Positions 23,584-33,758 of a DNA stretch of 64,000 nucleotides are shown piece after piece (the stretch's first letter is position 1; every line of letters starts with the position of its first letter). The notes beneath the pieces were generated by a model that saw only the letters and a program-made list of their open reading frames with translations, did no database searches and had not been told where the DNA came from. This stretch comes from a virus, in the IMG/VR virus record IMGVR_UViG_3300003323_001324, positions 91,278 through 155,277 of that record. One strand, 5' to 3'. A program made the translations under genes and the position numbers.

Positions 23584-26500
23584 AGAGACCATCACGACGA
23601 AGGTCCTCGTCAAGCCCGAGTGGGACAAGCCCGCGCTCAAGAAGATGGAGCGGGAGTTCGGGAAGACGCAGAAGAAGCTGGCGTCGATGAAGATGGACTG
23701 GGGCTCCATCTCCAAGAGCTCCGGCTCTGCCGTCCGGGAGGTGGCCAAGATCGCCGCGGCCGCCAAGGCCATGTCCGGCGAGCTCTCCGCCGCGACCAAG
23801 GAGTCCGTCAAGAACATGGCGGCCCTCGCCAAGCAGCTCCAGGAGGCCAAGAAGAAGGCCGAGGAGCTCAAGCGCAAGGCGGCCTCGGCCGGCTCCGCCG
23901 ACGAGCGCGCGCAGGCGGAGGTCGGGGCCTCCGCCGCCGAGAAGGAGATGGCGGACCTGACCCGCCAGCTCCGCGAGAACCGGAAGTTCGAGCGCCAGAA
24001 CCTGAACGAGATCAAGCAGGTCATCAAGGCCCGCAAGCAGGAGCGCGACCAGCTCCGTAAGGCCGCCAACTACTCGGGCAAGGACTTCCAGAAGGAGATA
24101 GGGGCCTCCGTCGGGAAGGCCTTCGGCGGCATGAAGTCGGGCGGCCTGCGCGGCATCCTCGGCGCCGCCGGCTCCGTCCGCCACGCCGTGCGCGCCGGCG
24201 GGAAGATGTCCCAGGCGGCCTCCGCCCGCGCCGCCCTCGGCGAGGGGAGCTCCGTCGTCGCCGGGCTCGCCAAGCTCGCCCCCGTCCTCGGGGGCCTCAC
24301 CGTCGGGTTCGCCGCCTTCCTCGGCTTCGTCGCCAAGGCCTCCTCCGCCATAACCGGCATGAACAAGGCCCTGATCGAGGGCGCGGGGACGGCCAACGAC
24401 TTCACGACGAAGGCTGGCGCCTACACCGAGGCCATCGACGACCTGCGCAAGGGCGCCAAGGACGCGACCGGGCACCTCCTGACGATGGGCGGCTCCGTCG
24501 AGAAGACCGCCGGCATCATCAACTCCTACATGAGGGAGGCCTCCGGGTCCGTCGTCAAGACCCGCGACGCCATGATGACGCTCGGCAAGGGCGACACCGC
24601 GAAGGGTGTGGAGGTCCTCGCGAAGAACGCGATGATGTACGGGAAGGCCCTCGGGATGGAGGCGAACGACGTCGCCGCCATGATGGGCAAGCTCGAGAAC
24701 GAGGTCGGCCTCGGCGCGGACCAGGTCCAGAAGTCGATGGAGAACATCGTGAAGGCGGCCGCCACGTCCGGCATGCCGGTGTCCAAGTTCATGGGCATCT
24801 TCCACGACACCATCCCGTCCCTCGAGCTCTACACCAACCGAATGGAGGAGCTGTCCGGCGTCATCAAGATGCTCTCCAAGAACATGTCCGCCGCCGACGT
24901 GAAGCGGTACATGGACGCGTTCGGGAAGGGCTTCAAGGGGATGTCGTTCGAGGAGCGCGTGAAGCACACGCTCGTCGCGGGGGTCGACACCACGAACAAG
25001 ATCCTCAAGGACGGGTTCCTCAAGAAGGCCGACGTCATCGGCGAGGCCCTGGGCCCCGAGCTCGGGGACAAGTTCGTCGCCGCCTTCAAGAAGGGCGACA
25101 AGGCCGCCATGAACGACATCCTGACCCAGGCCAAGGCCTCGGGCGCGCAGGCGTCGACCATCGGCGAGGCCCAGAAGCTCATGGGGGCGGACGAGGACCG
25201 CCGCAGGGGCGGGGCTCTCGGCGTGGCCTCGGCCACCAAGGGCGCCTCCATGCGCGACACGATGAAGCTCTTCGAGGCGGAGCTCACCCGGATCACGGGC
25301 CACGTCGCCGGCCAGCGCGTCTCCGGCATCAACGAGCACGTTGCCGAGTCCCGCGGCATGTCCTCCGACATGATCGAGGCCCTCAACCAGTACAACTCGT
25401 CGATGGACCTCTACATGAAGTCCCTGCACGAGTACGGGACGACGGTCAGCAAGTCCATGGACTCCGCCCTCCGCGGCATCCTCCAGAAGCGGATGGGAAA
25501 GCAGGAGATCACGGCCGAGGACATGGCCAAGGCCTCGCGCGACGAGATAGAGCAGGCCGCCGAGCTCTCCAACAAGGACGAGAAGGTCCAGCAGACCGCC
25601 ATGGACCTCCAGCGCGAGAACACCGACGCGACGATGTCGCTCGGCGAGAAGCTCGACAACGTCATCTCCTACATCCTGGAGCAGATCTACGAGAAGGTCT
25701 CGGGCATCCTGAAGGTCGTCTCCGACATCTTCAACGGCATGCTCGACTGGTGGAGCGGCGACTCCAAGAAGACGGCGGCCAAGGCCGCCATCGACAAGTG
25801 GAACATCAAGGGCTACGGCGCCGGGGGCCAGGAGTCCTTCAAGAACTACAAGGAGCAGCTCAAGGGCGGGGTCGAGCAGGGCAAGAGCGGCGTGGCCCTC
25901 GCCAACACGGCGGGCGACTACTACAAGTCGCAGTACGACAAGATGATAGCCGAGGGCAAGGAGTCCTGGGCGAAGGCCAACTCCGCGACGGACCCGGCGG
26001 AGCGCAAGCGGTACGCGGAGGAGGGGAAGCGCTCGGACGAGGCGGCGGTCGCCCTGAAGGAGGCCCTGCGCTCGAACATCGAGAAGATGCTGTCCTCCCG
26101 CAAGATGCACCCCGCCCAGCAGGCGAACCTGATGAAGGGCGTGACGGAGGCCCTGGACCAGGGGAAGTTCGGCAAGGCCATGGAGACCGTCGCCGCCTAC
26201 AGCGGCAAGGGCGACGCGGACGCCCTTCTCGAGTTCGGCCAGAACGTGCTGCCGAAGGCCATCACGGAGGCCGACAAGCGGGCGGGGGACCAGGGCGGCC
26301 CCGGCCAGATGCGCCGGGCCGGGACCTCGCAGGCCGAGATCCACAAGTTCCAGAAGGACAAGGAGGTGGCCGACGAGGTCTCGGACACCGTCTCCAACCT
26401 CCAGCGCATCAACGCCAAGTCCGCAGACGCCGCCGCCTCGATGGCGGACGCGGCGAAGGAGACGGCCAAGCCCTCCCCGGCCGCCGTCCCCGGCCAGGCC

Positions 26501-27142
26501 CCGCCCGGCCAGCCTGCGCGCTCGGGGGACTCCCTCCGCGCCTCCGAGTCCGCCCACAAGGAGGCGGTCAACACGCAGAAGGACGGGACGGACGCCGTCA
26601 CGAAGGCGACCGACGACGTCTACGAGGGCGTGCACGACGTAGCCTCCGTCCTCAAGCGCGGCATCAGGTACGAGCCCGGCTTCCTGAACGGCCAGTACTC
26701 CAAGGTCATCCGCGACAGCACCCTCACGTCCTTCAAGGACGCCCTGCTCGAGTTCGGCATCCTCCAGGCCAAGATGCAGGAGTCGCCCGCCATCCGCCGC
26801 ATGATGGCCGACTACGCGTACGGCGTCGGCGTCCAGGGCGGGTCGGCCATGGGGACCCTCGCCACGATGGACACGAACGTCTCGAGCCCGAACGAGGCCT
26901 GGAAGTCCTTCGACGAGAAGACCAAGGGCAGCAAGCAGGTCGGAGGGCCCATCCCCGACACCGGGAACTACCGTCTCCACCGCGGCGAGTATGTGGTGCC
27001 GGCCCTCCCGGCGAACGACACCGGGCGCGAGCGCGGCGGGACCGTGAACGCGACCGTCAACATCAACGGCTCCGGCCTTACCCAGAAGCAGCTCGAGGGC
27101 GCCGTCTTCAACGCGATGGACAAGCTCGCCCGGAGGCCCTGA
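23570..27142 (+). CDS. tail tape measure protein
   Basis: At 1,190 residues and mostly helical, with long Ala/Lys/Glu coiled coils, this is the tape measure that sets tail length and is ejected before DNA. A hydrophobic stretch (LAKLAPVLGGLTVGFAAFLGF, about 230-250) could insert in the host membrane. The C-terminus has GGPIPDTGNYRLHRGEYVVPA, the common GG...HxGE.VVPA ending of tape measures. At about 0.15 nm per residue the length suggests a tail near 180 nm, an estimate only. It overlaps the gene before it by 14 bases and the next by TGATG. Confidence 0.9.
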   Translation: MAASKETITTKVLVKPEWDKPALKKMEREFGKTQKKLASMKMDWGSISKSSGSAVREVAKIAAAAKAMSGELSAATKESVKNMAALAKQLQEAKKKAEELKRKAASAGSADERAQAEVGASAAEKEMADLTRQLRENRKFERQNLNEIKQVIKARKQERDQLRKAANYSGKDFQKEIGASVGKAFGGMKSGGLRGILGAAGSVRHAVRAGGKMSQAASARAALGEGSSVVAGLAKLAPVLGGLTVGFAAFLGFVAKASSAITGMNKALIEGAGTANDFTTKAGAYTEAIDDLRKGAKDATGHLLTMGGSVEKTAGIINSYMREASGSVVKTRDAMMTLGKGDTAKGVEVLAKNAMMYGKALGMEANDVAAMMGKLENEVGLGADQVQKSMENIVKAAATSGMPVSKFMGIFHDTIPSLELYTNRMEELSGVIKMLSKNMSAADVKRYMDAFGKGFKGMSFEERVKHTLVAGVDTTNKILKDGFLKKADVIGEALGPELGDKFVAAFKKGDKAAMNDILTQAKASGAQASTIGEAQKLMGADEDRRRGGALGVASATKGASMRDTMKLFEAELTRITGHVAGQRVSGINEHVAESRGMSSDMIEALNQYNSSMDLYMKSLHEYGTTVSKSMDSALRGILQKRMGKQEITAEDMAKASRDEIEQAAELSNKDEKVQQTAMDLQRENTDATMSLGEKLDNVISYILEQIYEKVSGILKVVSDIFNGMLDWWSGDSKKTAAKAAIDKWNIKGYGAGGQESFKNYKEQLKGGVEQGKSGVALANTAGDYYKSQYDKMIAEGKESWAKANSATDPAERKRYAEEGKRSDEAAVALKEALRSNIEKMLSSRKMHPAQQANLMKGVTEALDQGKFGKAMETVAAYSGKGDADALLEFGQNVLPKAITEADKRAGDQGGPGQMRRAGTSQAEIHKFQKDKEVADEVSDTVSNLQRINAKSADAAASMADAAKETAKPSPAAVPGQAPPGQPARSGDSLRASESAHKEAVNTQKDGTDAVTKATDDVYEGVHDVASVLKRGIRYEPGFLNGQYSKVIRDSTLTSFKDALLEFGILQAKMQESPAIRRMMADYAYGVGVQGGSAMGTLATMDTNVSSPNEAWKSFDEKTKGSKQVGGPIPDTGNYRLHRGEYVVPALPANDTGRERGGTVNATVNINGSGLTQKQLEGAVFNAMDKLARRP

Positions 27143-27939
27143 TGCCCGTCGAGATGCCGAGCGTCAAGAACCCGGCGCAGGCCGACGCGCTCACCGCCCA
27201 GGTCAAGCGCGGCGGGCGGCCGTTCCTGTTCCAGATCACGGACCCGATGCGCCAGCCGCTCTACCCCTACCTCCTGGCGCTGCACGTCAACCCGTCGGAG
27301 CTCTCGGAGAACTTCCAGAAGAGCAAGAACCAGGTGATGACGGTGGGCGGGTACGTGGAGTTCAATTGGCCGGACGAGCTCGACACCCTCTCGGCCCAGT
27401 CCAGCACGGGGGCGTTCCTCGGCCCCGGCGTGGGCCTCACCGCCGGCTCGGACGACACGGCCGGGAGCCAGGGCCAGCCGTCCTTCGCCCGCGGCGGCAA
27501 GGGCCGCCACGCGACCATGGCCTGGGAGAGGCAGCAGGACCTCCTCGAGCTCTTCCATAACAACGGCGTCATCTACGACGGGAACGGCCTCCCGGCCCTC
27601 CGGGGCCGCGTCATGGCCATCTACGACCGCGGCATCTACTTCGGCCACTTCACGAGGTTCGAGGTCAAGGAGACCGACGAGAAGGCCTTCGCCTTCGACC
27701 TCAGCTGGGAGTTCGCCGTGGAGGAGTCCCTCTACACCTTCCCTGGCTCGACGAGCCGCGTCGTGTTCCCGAGCCAGCGCGGCGTCGCCCCGTCCCCCTC
27801 CCCGAGCCAGAGCGAGGCGGACCTCCTGTCCGGGAGCGGGGACTTCGCCCAGAACGGGCCCGCGGTCGCCCCGTCCCCGCAGACCGCGGACGACGTCATC
27901 AACGCCGCGCTCTTCCCGGGCGTCGGGGGAGGCGGCTGA
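27142..27939 (+). CDS. baseplate hub-proximal tail protein
   Basis: The 265-residue protein has a beta-rich core, YPYLLALHVNPSELSENFQK, followed by WERQQDLLELFHNNGVIYDG and FEVKETDEKAFAFDLSWEF. The same pattern (VNPSEF...L.IYKTNG...FEITDSD.KPHNMAYSYRFSV) forms the C-terminal domain of the next gene, so the two are paralogous over ~180 residues. Such proteins link the tape measure end to the hub in contractile tails (LysM/gp53-type region). The last 55 residues are Ser/Pro-rich and flexible. TGATG coupling joins it to both neighbours. Confidence 0.6.
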   Translation: MPVEMPSVKNPAQADALTAQVKRGGRPFLFQITDPMRQPLYPYLLALHVNPSELSENFQKSKNQVMTVGGYVEFNWPDELDTLSAQSSTGAFLGPGVGLTAGSDDTAGSQGQPSFARGGKGRHATMAWERQQDLLELFHNNGVIYDGNGLPALRGRVMAIYDRGIYFGHFTRFEVKETDEKAFAFDLSWEFAVEESLYTFPGSTSRVVFPSQRGVAPSPSPSQSEADLLSGSGDFAQNGPAVAPSPQTADDVINAALFPGVGGGG

Positions 27940-29663
27940 TGGCGATACCCAAGGTCGTCGCCGAGAAGTTCGCCTACCCTCTGACGAACGTCCTTTCCCA
28001 GATGGAGAGGCTCGTCATGCCCCGCGGCTTCGGCCTCGCCGCCCCGGGCGACGTCACGACCGGCGTCTACGGCAGCGCCATGCCCGCGCGCCGCAACTTC
28101 AAGCCGTTCATCGTCGGCCTCATCCCTCCCGACGTCCCGGTCGACTTCCTTCCCTACAAGCGGGTCCAGACGACCCTGACCGAGTACGAGGTCGCCCCTC
28201 CCCCGGCGAGCTCCGGCCCTCCCATCAAGAAGGCCGACGGCAAGCCCCTGAACAACACCCGGTTCCAGGCCAGCAACGCCGGCCTCCAGGCGAGGACGAG
28301 GACCGAGGTCAACATCGCCGAGCTGCGGCAGAAGATACGCGACGCCTACGCGGACGGCAGGTACGGGGCCGGCGTCGTCCCGACCGAGGCCACCATCAAC
28401 CTCATCGCCTCCCAGATCTTCAAGGAGTCGGGGCGCGTCCCCGGCTCGAGCTCCTTCAGGACCTACAACTACAACCTCGGCTATAGCCTGGCCCCCGGCG
28501 CGAAGCGCGGGACCTACGCCCCAGGTTCCGCGAACCTGAAGGACAGGCAGGCCCAGTTCGGGAAGGGCTCCGAGAACAGCCCCGAGTCGGGCATCGTCGA
28601 CGCCCCGAAGGAGCCCGGCGGCGGGACCTACTACCTCAGCGTCGACTACGACGGGAACAACAACGCGTTCCCCATGTACTACAAGGGCAACGTCTCCCTG
28701 GACGAGGCCGTCAACTACCACGTCAACCTCCTCGTCAGGGCCTACCCCGACGCCGCCGTCGCCCAGACCCCGCAGGAGTACACGGACGGCCTCCTGAACG
28801 GCGTGGGGGGCCGCAAGTACTTCCAGGCCTCCCCCAAGGTCTATCAGGACGGCCTGACCATGCACTACAACGCCCTGAGCGCCGAGGTGGCCGCCGGGCG
28901 CCACGGCGGCAACATCGGGGCGGACTCGGGCCCCCCGAAGGACCCGAACGTCAGCGAGACCGCCGACGCCGAGGAGGCCCAGGTCCGGGGCTCCATCATG
29001 ACCACCGGGTCGACCCAGCTCGAGTCGGACGCCGCGGGCGACCGCATAGGGAAGCTGGTCGAGTTCGACGCCTCCCGCCTGGAGATCACGCGCCTGCAGA
29101 CCGACGCCCTCCGGCGCCAGATAGAGGCCGTCCGGGCCGTCCCCGGCCTCCTCATGATGGTGAACCCGAGCGAGTTCACCCTCAGCTTCGAGCCGACCGT
29201 CGACAACACCGTCAAGGGCCGGAACGGGAACATCGTCCACGTCTGGCTCGAGAAGCCCGTGGAGCTCTCCTGCTCGGGCGTCACCGCCGGCCAGTACGTC
29301 GTCGACTCCTCCGGGAACGGGGGCATCACGGGCGAGCTCCGCACCTTCAGCGCGAGCCACCAGAACCTGCTCTCCCTCCTCGCGATCTACAAGACGAACG
29401 GCATCATCTTCTCCGGCCCGGAGGCCCCCGCGAACCAGGGGGTGGCCGAGCTCGGGTACAGCGTCTTCATCTACTTCGACAACTTCCTCTACGTCGGCTC
29501 CTTCACCTCGTTCGAGATAACCGACTCCGACATGAAGCCCCACAACATGGCGTACAGCTACCGCTTTAGCGTCAGATACTACTTCGAGGTCGGGAACGAC
29601 GGGAGGTTCACGGACTTCGAGGTCGGCGTCAACGGCGGGTTCCGCCCGGCGGTGGGCCAGTGA
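27939..29663 (+). CDS. tail protein with lysozyme-like domain and hub-proximal domain
   Basis: Of 574 residues, about 120-310 resemble a lysozyme-superfamily muramidase/transglycosylase: INLIASQIFKESGRVPGSS holds a likely catalytic Glu (KESG), followed by YNYNLGYS and a Tyr-rich YTDGLLNGVGGRKYFQASPKVY, as in tail-associated cell-wall enzymes of the YxxGL...YFT type. Residues about 400-570 repeat the fold of the gene before it. The protein would locally open peptidoglycan while sitting in the hub. The enzyme assignment is by motif and moderate; the structural role is firm from position. Its stop overlaps the next start (GTGA). Confidence 0.6.
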   Translation: MAIPKVVAEKFAYPLTNVLSQMERLVMPRGFGLAAPGDVTTGVYGSAMPARRNFKPFIVGLIPPDVPVDFLPYKRVQTTLTEYEVAPPPASSGPPIKKADGKPLNNTRFQASNAGLQARTRTEVNIAELRQKIRDAYADGRYGAGVVPTEATINLIASQIFKESGRVPGSSSFRTYNYNLGYSLAPGAKRGTYAPGSANLKDRQAQFGKGSENSPESGIVDAPKEPGGGTYYLSVDYDGNNNAFPMYYKGNVSLDEAVNYHVNLLVRAYPDAAVAQTPQEYTDGLLNGVGGRKYFQASPKVYQDGLTMHYNALSAEVAAGRHGGNIGADSGPPKDPNVSETADAEEAQVRGSIMTTGSTQLESDAAGDRIGKLVEFDASRLEITRLQTDALRRQIEAVRAVPGLLMMVNPSEFTLSFEPTVDNTVKGRNGNIVHVWLEKPVELSCSGVTAGQYVVDSSGNGGITGELRTFSASHQNLLSLLAIYKTNGIIFSGPEAPANQGVAELGYSVFIYFDNFLYVGSFTSFEITDSDMKPHNMAYSYRFSVRYYFEVGNDGRFTDFEVGVNGGFRPAVGQ

Positions 29664-32600
29664 CGAGGGTCTCCGCCTTCCGCGGGACTTGGGGCCCGAA
29701 CCGCCGCCCGTTCGTCTCCCTGACGCCGGACGTGTACGTGTCCATCCAGGGGGAGACGACGGTCATCGCGTGCGGCGAGTGCCGCCGCGAGATCGACGTG
29801 AACCGCTACGTGACGGCGGTCAACACGGAGGCCTCCGTCGACTCCCCTCCCGGGAGCGCCAGCATCACCCTCTCGGTCCCCGACACCGACGTCAACAACT
29901 TCTACGTCGACGGCCGGCTCGTCATCATGTCGATGATGGAGATCGAGGTCTACGCCAAGGGCTACTACACGGTCGGCGGGACGCCCCAATACTACCGGAC
30001 CTTCTGGGGCATCGTCTCCTCCGTCACCCGCTCCTGGAGCAACGGGGTGACGACCATAACCCTGCAGTGCAAGGACATCCTCCGGTGGTGGGAGCTCACG
30101 AACTTCTCCACCAACGCGGCCTGGACGGACCAGGACAAGACCCAGTCCGGGTGGAACATGTTCGGCAACTACTTCGCCGGCATGAACCCCTACACGGTCA
30201 TCGTCGCCCTCGCCAGGGAGGCGATGGGCGACTTCTCCATCACCACCGGCTCCTTCCTCTCCTTCCGCCCCGAGTACGGCGCCGAGCAGCAGGTCGTCGC
30301 CCAGTACGCCAAGGACATCATGGCGTACTGGCAGCTGAAGTTCGGCAACATCTGGAACAGCCTCGTCCTGTACGGGTCCAGCGGCCAGGCCTACACGTTC
30401 TCCGGCGTCCCGGGCGACACCTCGCCCCTCAAGATCTCCAGGGCCATCTTCGAGCAGGAGGCCCAGAACCTCGGGCTCAACCCGGAGACGAACCTGTTCA
30501 AGACGCAGCCGGGGGAGGTCGCCGTCTTCAAGAAGGAGCTGTCGCGCGCGGCGGAGCTCAACTTCTTCCAGACCGACACGCAGAGCAAGCTCCAGATAGC
30601 GATGACCGCGGCTCAGCAGGCCGGGGCCTACGAGTTCTACTGCGACCCGACCGGCGACATCGTCTTCAAGCCGCCGTTCTACAACCTCAACGTCCTGCCG
30701 AACAAGCCGGTGTCCTGGATCCAGGACTTCGAGATGATGGACGACTCCATCACCGACAACGAGCAGGACGTGTACACGCACGTCACCTCTCACGGAAACG
30801 CCTTCGGCGGCGTGATGGACTGGGGCCTGAACTCCGACATCACGACCCCGCGCACCGGCGTCATCGACTGGCATCTGCTCAAGCGCTACGGCTGGCGCCG
30901 CATCGACGTCGAGATAGAGTGGGCCGGCGACGCCAAGAAACTCTTCTATCACCTCCTCGACCACATCGACAAGGTCAACTCCAAGCGCGAGTCGGGGACC
31001 GTCACCATCCCCATGCGCCCGGAGCTCCGGATGGGCTTCCCCGTCTGGATCCCGCGCTATGACGCGTTCTTCTACGTCGCCGGCGTCTCCCACGCCTACG
31101 CGGTCGGCGGCCAGGCCACGACGACCCTCACCCTGACCGCGAAGCGCGGAAAGTTCGTCGCCCCCAAGAACATCGGGCGCATCATGGCCAGCGGGAGCAC
31201 GAGGCCGAGCACGTTCGTCAACCCGGACACGAAGAGGGCGAGCACCGTCCAGGAGCCGACCTACGTCGTGAACTTCCCCTCCAACGTCGGGGAGACAATG
31301 GGCCTGACGGAGACCGGGCAGACCGAGGACTTCGGCGGCCCGATGGTCCTGCGCGAGCCCAAGACGGGGAAGCTCCTCGGCTTCCCCAACGCCGTCATGG
31401 TCTACCGGCAGACCCTGGACGGGCAGGTCCTCTCCCGCATCCTCCAGCAGAGCGGCAGCACGAAGGGCGCGAAGCCGAAGACCCAGGACCAGCAGAACCA
31501 GGAGGGGCCGAAGGCCACCTACGACCGGACCGCGGGCGACGTCCTGGCGAGCCTCCAGAACAACCGGAGGTCCCAGATCATCGACCGCCTCCGCCTCAAC
31601 CGGTACGAGGCGGGGATGACGAACGCCGGCCTCTACGACTACGCGCACGACGTCGGCGGCCACTTCCTCGAGTTCTCGGTCATCCCGGCCGACAAGATCT
31701 CCTGGGACCCCTCCATCACGGCCGAGACGACCACGGCGGAGCAGAAGAAGCAGCGCCAGGCCTCCCTCGCCGAGGACGTGAAGGCCCTGGAGGCCGAGCG
31801 CAAGGAGGCGCTCGCGCTCTCCAAGGCCGCCAACGCCGACAAGCTGAGGGCGGAGAAGGACCTGGCGGCCTTCAAGCGCAAGAACCCGCCGAAGGGCAAC
31901 GAGCTCTCGGCGGAGGCGAAGCTCCTGCAGACCGCCGCGGACCTCGCGGCCTCCGCCGCCGCGACCGCCGCGACCCGGCTGAAGGCGGTCGAGACCTCGA
32001 TCGTCTCGAAGAAGACGGAGTCGCAGTCCATCCGGACCCTCACCTCCATCAACATCATGGTCCGCCCCGTCTCGGACGAGTACGGGTTCGAGGTCATCGG
32101 CCACAACCGGTACGGCCGCGGCGCCTTCATCGACCGCGGCCAGGTCCAGCTCCCGGACCCGAACCAGCAGGCGTCCAACCCTCAGACCTCGGTCAACCAC
32201 CTCGACATCCAGTTCGCGGCGGTCGGAGGGCTCCTCACCGACAACCCGGCGCAGCCCAACCTCGGCCCCCAGTCGGCGAACTTCGCCGAGATGTTCGAGA
32301 AGATGTCCCCGGACGACTACGTGACGGGCGCCTCCTTCAAGGGGTCGAACTACGCCGCCGGCGCCCCCGTCCAGGAGCTCTCGACGGTGAAGCAGGCCAC
32401 GTACACGAAGGCGATAAACGACAGGGCCGGGAGGGCGGTGTTCGCCGAGGCGGACGCCGTGCGGCGCGCCGTCACCCTCGCGGAGCTCAGCCCGACGCTC
32501 TCCACCGGCATCTCCGCCGTGGGCTACAACCGCTGCTCCTGCGCCCTCTCCAGGGCCTCGTGGCTGACGGTCTTGCCGCAGAACCTGATAAGGCAGATCC

Positions 32601-33280
32601 TCGGCCCCGTCACCTCGACCCCGGCCGGCCTCGCCGCGGACGTCGGGGAGGCCCTGGTGGACGGATCCGAGGGCCTCGGGGCGGACGGGATCGCCGGGGT
32701 CGTCGGCCAGGACGAGGTCAACGCCGCCACCTCGACCATCCTGTCGGAGCAGGACCAGGCCCTCGGCAACAGCTTCGACGTCGAGTCCCCCGAGGGCTTC
32801 TTCGGCGTCCTCCGGAACTACCTTGTCACGAAGTTCCAGGCCGAGTACCGCGACAACTCCGCCCGCGAGCAGTACGCCCGCAACGGCGGGAGGACCGTCG
32901 TCCGTCCGAACGAGGGCTCGGAGTCCACCAACATCCTGAAGGACCCGTCCTCCGGCCTCCTCCAGCGCGCCTCCATGGGCGACCCCGCGGCCCTCCAGGC
33001 CCTCCAGGGCGAGGTGAACCTGAACTTCGGGCGGACCACGGACGCGGTCAAGAAGTTCAACGAGACGTTCGCGGACGGCGGCCCCCAGGACCAGCTGAAC
33101 GCCTCCGCGAGCGCGCTCCCGGGCTCCATCTGGGACGCCTCGAAGCGCGGCCTCGTCCCGGCCGCCTCGGTCGGCGGCTCCCAGAACACGCCGGGGAACG
33201 TCCGGCCGCAGTACCAGCCCCCGGGCCGCGTGCCGAAGGTCGGGGAGACCATCAACCCGGGCCCTCCCCAGGGGACCTAG
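29660..33280 (+). CDS. baseplate hub protein (gpD/gp27-like), extended
   Basis: The 1,206-residue protein starts at GTG 29660. The N-terminal ~520 residues are hub-like: SASITLSVPDTDVNNFYV, RTFWGIVSSVTRSWSNGVTT and ITLQCKDILRWWEL are typical of gpD/gp27-family domains that form the ring above the spike, and FDVEIEWAGDAKK...SGTVTIPMRPELRMGFPVWI the later barrel. Residues ~694-792 are a long Lys/Glu/Ala coiled coil not usual in hubs. The C-terminal ~350 residues are unrecognised. Ordinary hub proteins have about 350-400 residues, so two thirds here is extra. It ends at a CTAG shared with the convergent gene. Confidence 0.75.
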   Translation: MTRVSAFRGTWGPNRRPFVSLTPDVYVSIQGETTVIACGECRREIDVNRYVTAVNTEASVDSPPGSASITLSVPDTDVNNFYVDGRLVIMSMMEIEVYAKGYYTVGGTPQYYRTFWGIVSSVTRSWSNGVTTITLQCKDILRWWELTNFSTNAAWTDQDKTQSGWNMFGNYFAGMNPYTVIVALAREAMGDFSITTGSFLSFRPEYGAEQQVVAQYAKDIMAYWQLKFGNIWNSLVLYGSSGQAYTFSGVPGDTSPLKISRAIFEQEAQNLGLNPETNLFKTQPGEVAVFKKELSRAAELNFFQTDTQSKLQIAMTAAQQAGAYEFYCDPTGDIVFKPPFYNLNVLPNKPVSWIQDFEMMDDSITDNEQDVYTHVTSHGNAFGGVMDWGLNSDITTPRTGVIDWHLLKRYGWRRIDVEIEWAGDAKKLFYHLLDHIDKVNSKRESGTVTIPMRPELRMGFPVWIPRYDAFFYVAGVSHAYAVGGQATTTLTLTAKRGKFVAPKNIGRIMASGSTRPSTFVNPDTKRASTVQEPTYVVNFPSNVGETMGLTETGQTEDFGGPMVLREPKTGKLLGFPNAVMVYRQTLDGQVLSRILQQSGSTKGAKPKTQDQQNQEGPKATYDRTAGDVLASLQNNRRSQIIDRLRLNRYEAGMTNAGLYDYAHDVGGHFLEFSVIPADKISWDPSITAETTTAEQKKQRQASLAEDVKALEAERKEALALSKAANADKLRAEKDLAAFKRKNPPKGNELSAEAKLLQTAADLAASAAATAATRLKAVETSIVSKKTESQSIRTLTSINIMVRPVSDEYGFEVIGHNRYGRGAFIDRGQVQLPDPNQQASNPQTSVNHLDIQFAAVGGLLTDNPAQPNLGPQSANFAEMFEKMSPDDYVTGASFKGSNYAAGAPVQELSTVKQATYTKAINDRAGRAVFAEADAVRRAVTLAELSPTLSTGISAVGYNRCSCALSRASWLTVLPQNLIRQILGPVTSTPAGLAADVGEALVDGSEGLGADGIAGVVGQDEVNAATSTILSEQDQALGNSFDVESPEGFFGVLRNYLVTKFQAEYRDNSAREQYARNGGRTVVRPNEGSESTNILKDPSSGLLQRASMGDPAALQALQGEVNLNFGRTTDAVKKFNETFADGGPQDQLNASASALPGSIWDASKRGLVPAASVGGSQNTPGNVRPQYQPPGRVPKVGETINPGPPQGT

Positions 33281-33705
33281 CCCTCGTCGTCGGCGTCGTC
33301 CGCGGGGTCCGGGTCCGGGCGGCGCCGCGCCCCGATGGCCGCCAGGAACTTGGAGTCGCAAGACTCCCGGTCCATGAGGTAGGCCATGACGGCCTCGACC
33401 GTCCGGTTGAGCGGCTTCAGCCAGGCGATGGTCTCCACCTCGGGCTTGCCGTCCCCGGCGTCCAGGAAGTGCGAGAACTTCTCGAGGAAGTACCCGAGGG
33501 TCACCGACTGCCCGCCGTCCTCCTCCCTCTCGAGGACGCACTCCTGGGCCTGGGCGTTCGCCAGGTACTTCAGGAGCTTGGCGTCCTTGAAGGGGACGTT
33601 CACCCGGACGTGCTCGCCCGACGACAGCCTTCCGAGGTCCTTTACCTTCCAGCTCGCGGCCTCCAGAATCTTGCCGCCCATGTTCGTGACCTGGATCGTC
33701 GCCAT
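33277..33705 (-). CDS. antisense hypothetical protein within the tail operon
   Basis: The 142-residue protein is encoded against the tail genes, between hub and spike. The N-terminal half is beta-rich (ATIQVTNMGGKILEAASWKV), the C-terminal half helical, and the tail is highly acidic. Its start has TAACGT five bases upstream and its stop shares CTAG with the hub gene. It interrupts the otherwise co-directional tail genes, so it is probably an accessory gene. Function unknown. Confidence 0.6.
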   Translation of the reverse strand: MATIQVTNMGGKILEAASWKVKDLGRLSSGEHVRVNVPFKDAKLLKYLANAQAQECVLEREEDGGQSVTLGYFLEKFSHFLDAGDGKPEVETIAWLKPLNRTVEAVMAYLMDRESCDSKFLAAIGARRRPDPDPADDADDEG

Positions 33706-33710
33706 GCGGG

Positions 33711-33716
33711 ACGTTA
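33711..33716 (-). promoter_or_regulatory. TAACGT hexamer 5 nt before ATG 33705
   Basis: On the minus strand GGTAACGT-CCCGC-ATG precedes the antisense gene. A second motif faces the other way at 33740, so two divergent short-spaced promoters share a 53-base gap. Confidence 0.45.
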
Positions 33717-33739
33717 CCCTGTTATGGTCCTCCGGGAGG

Positions 33740-33745
33740 TACCGT
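33740..33745 (+). promoter_or_regulatory. TACCGT hexamer 13 nt before ATG 33759
   Basis: GGTACCGT precedes the spike gene with a longer gap that contains GGACGGAG, a possible Shine-Dalgarno. This one would give a short leader rather than a leaderless message. Confidence 0.38.
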
Positions 33746-33758
33746 CCGAGGACGGAGC

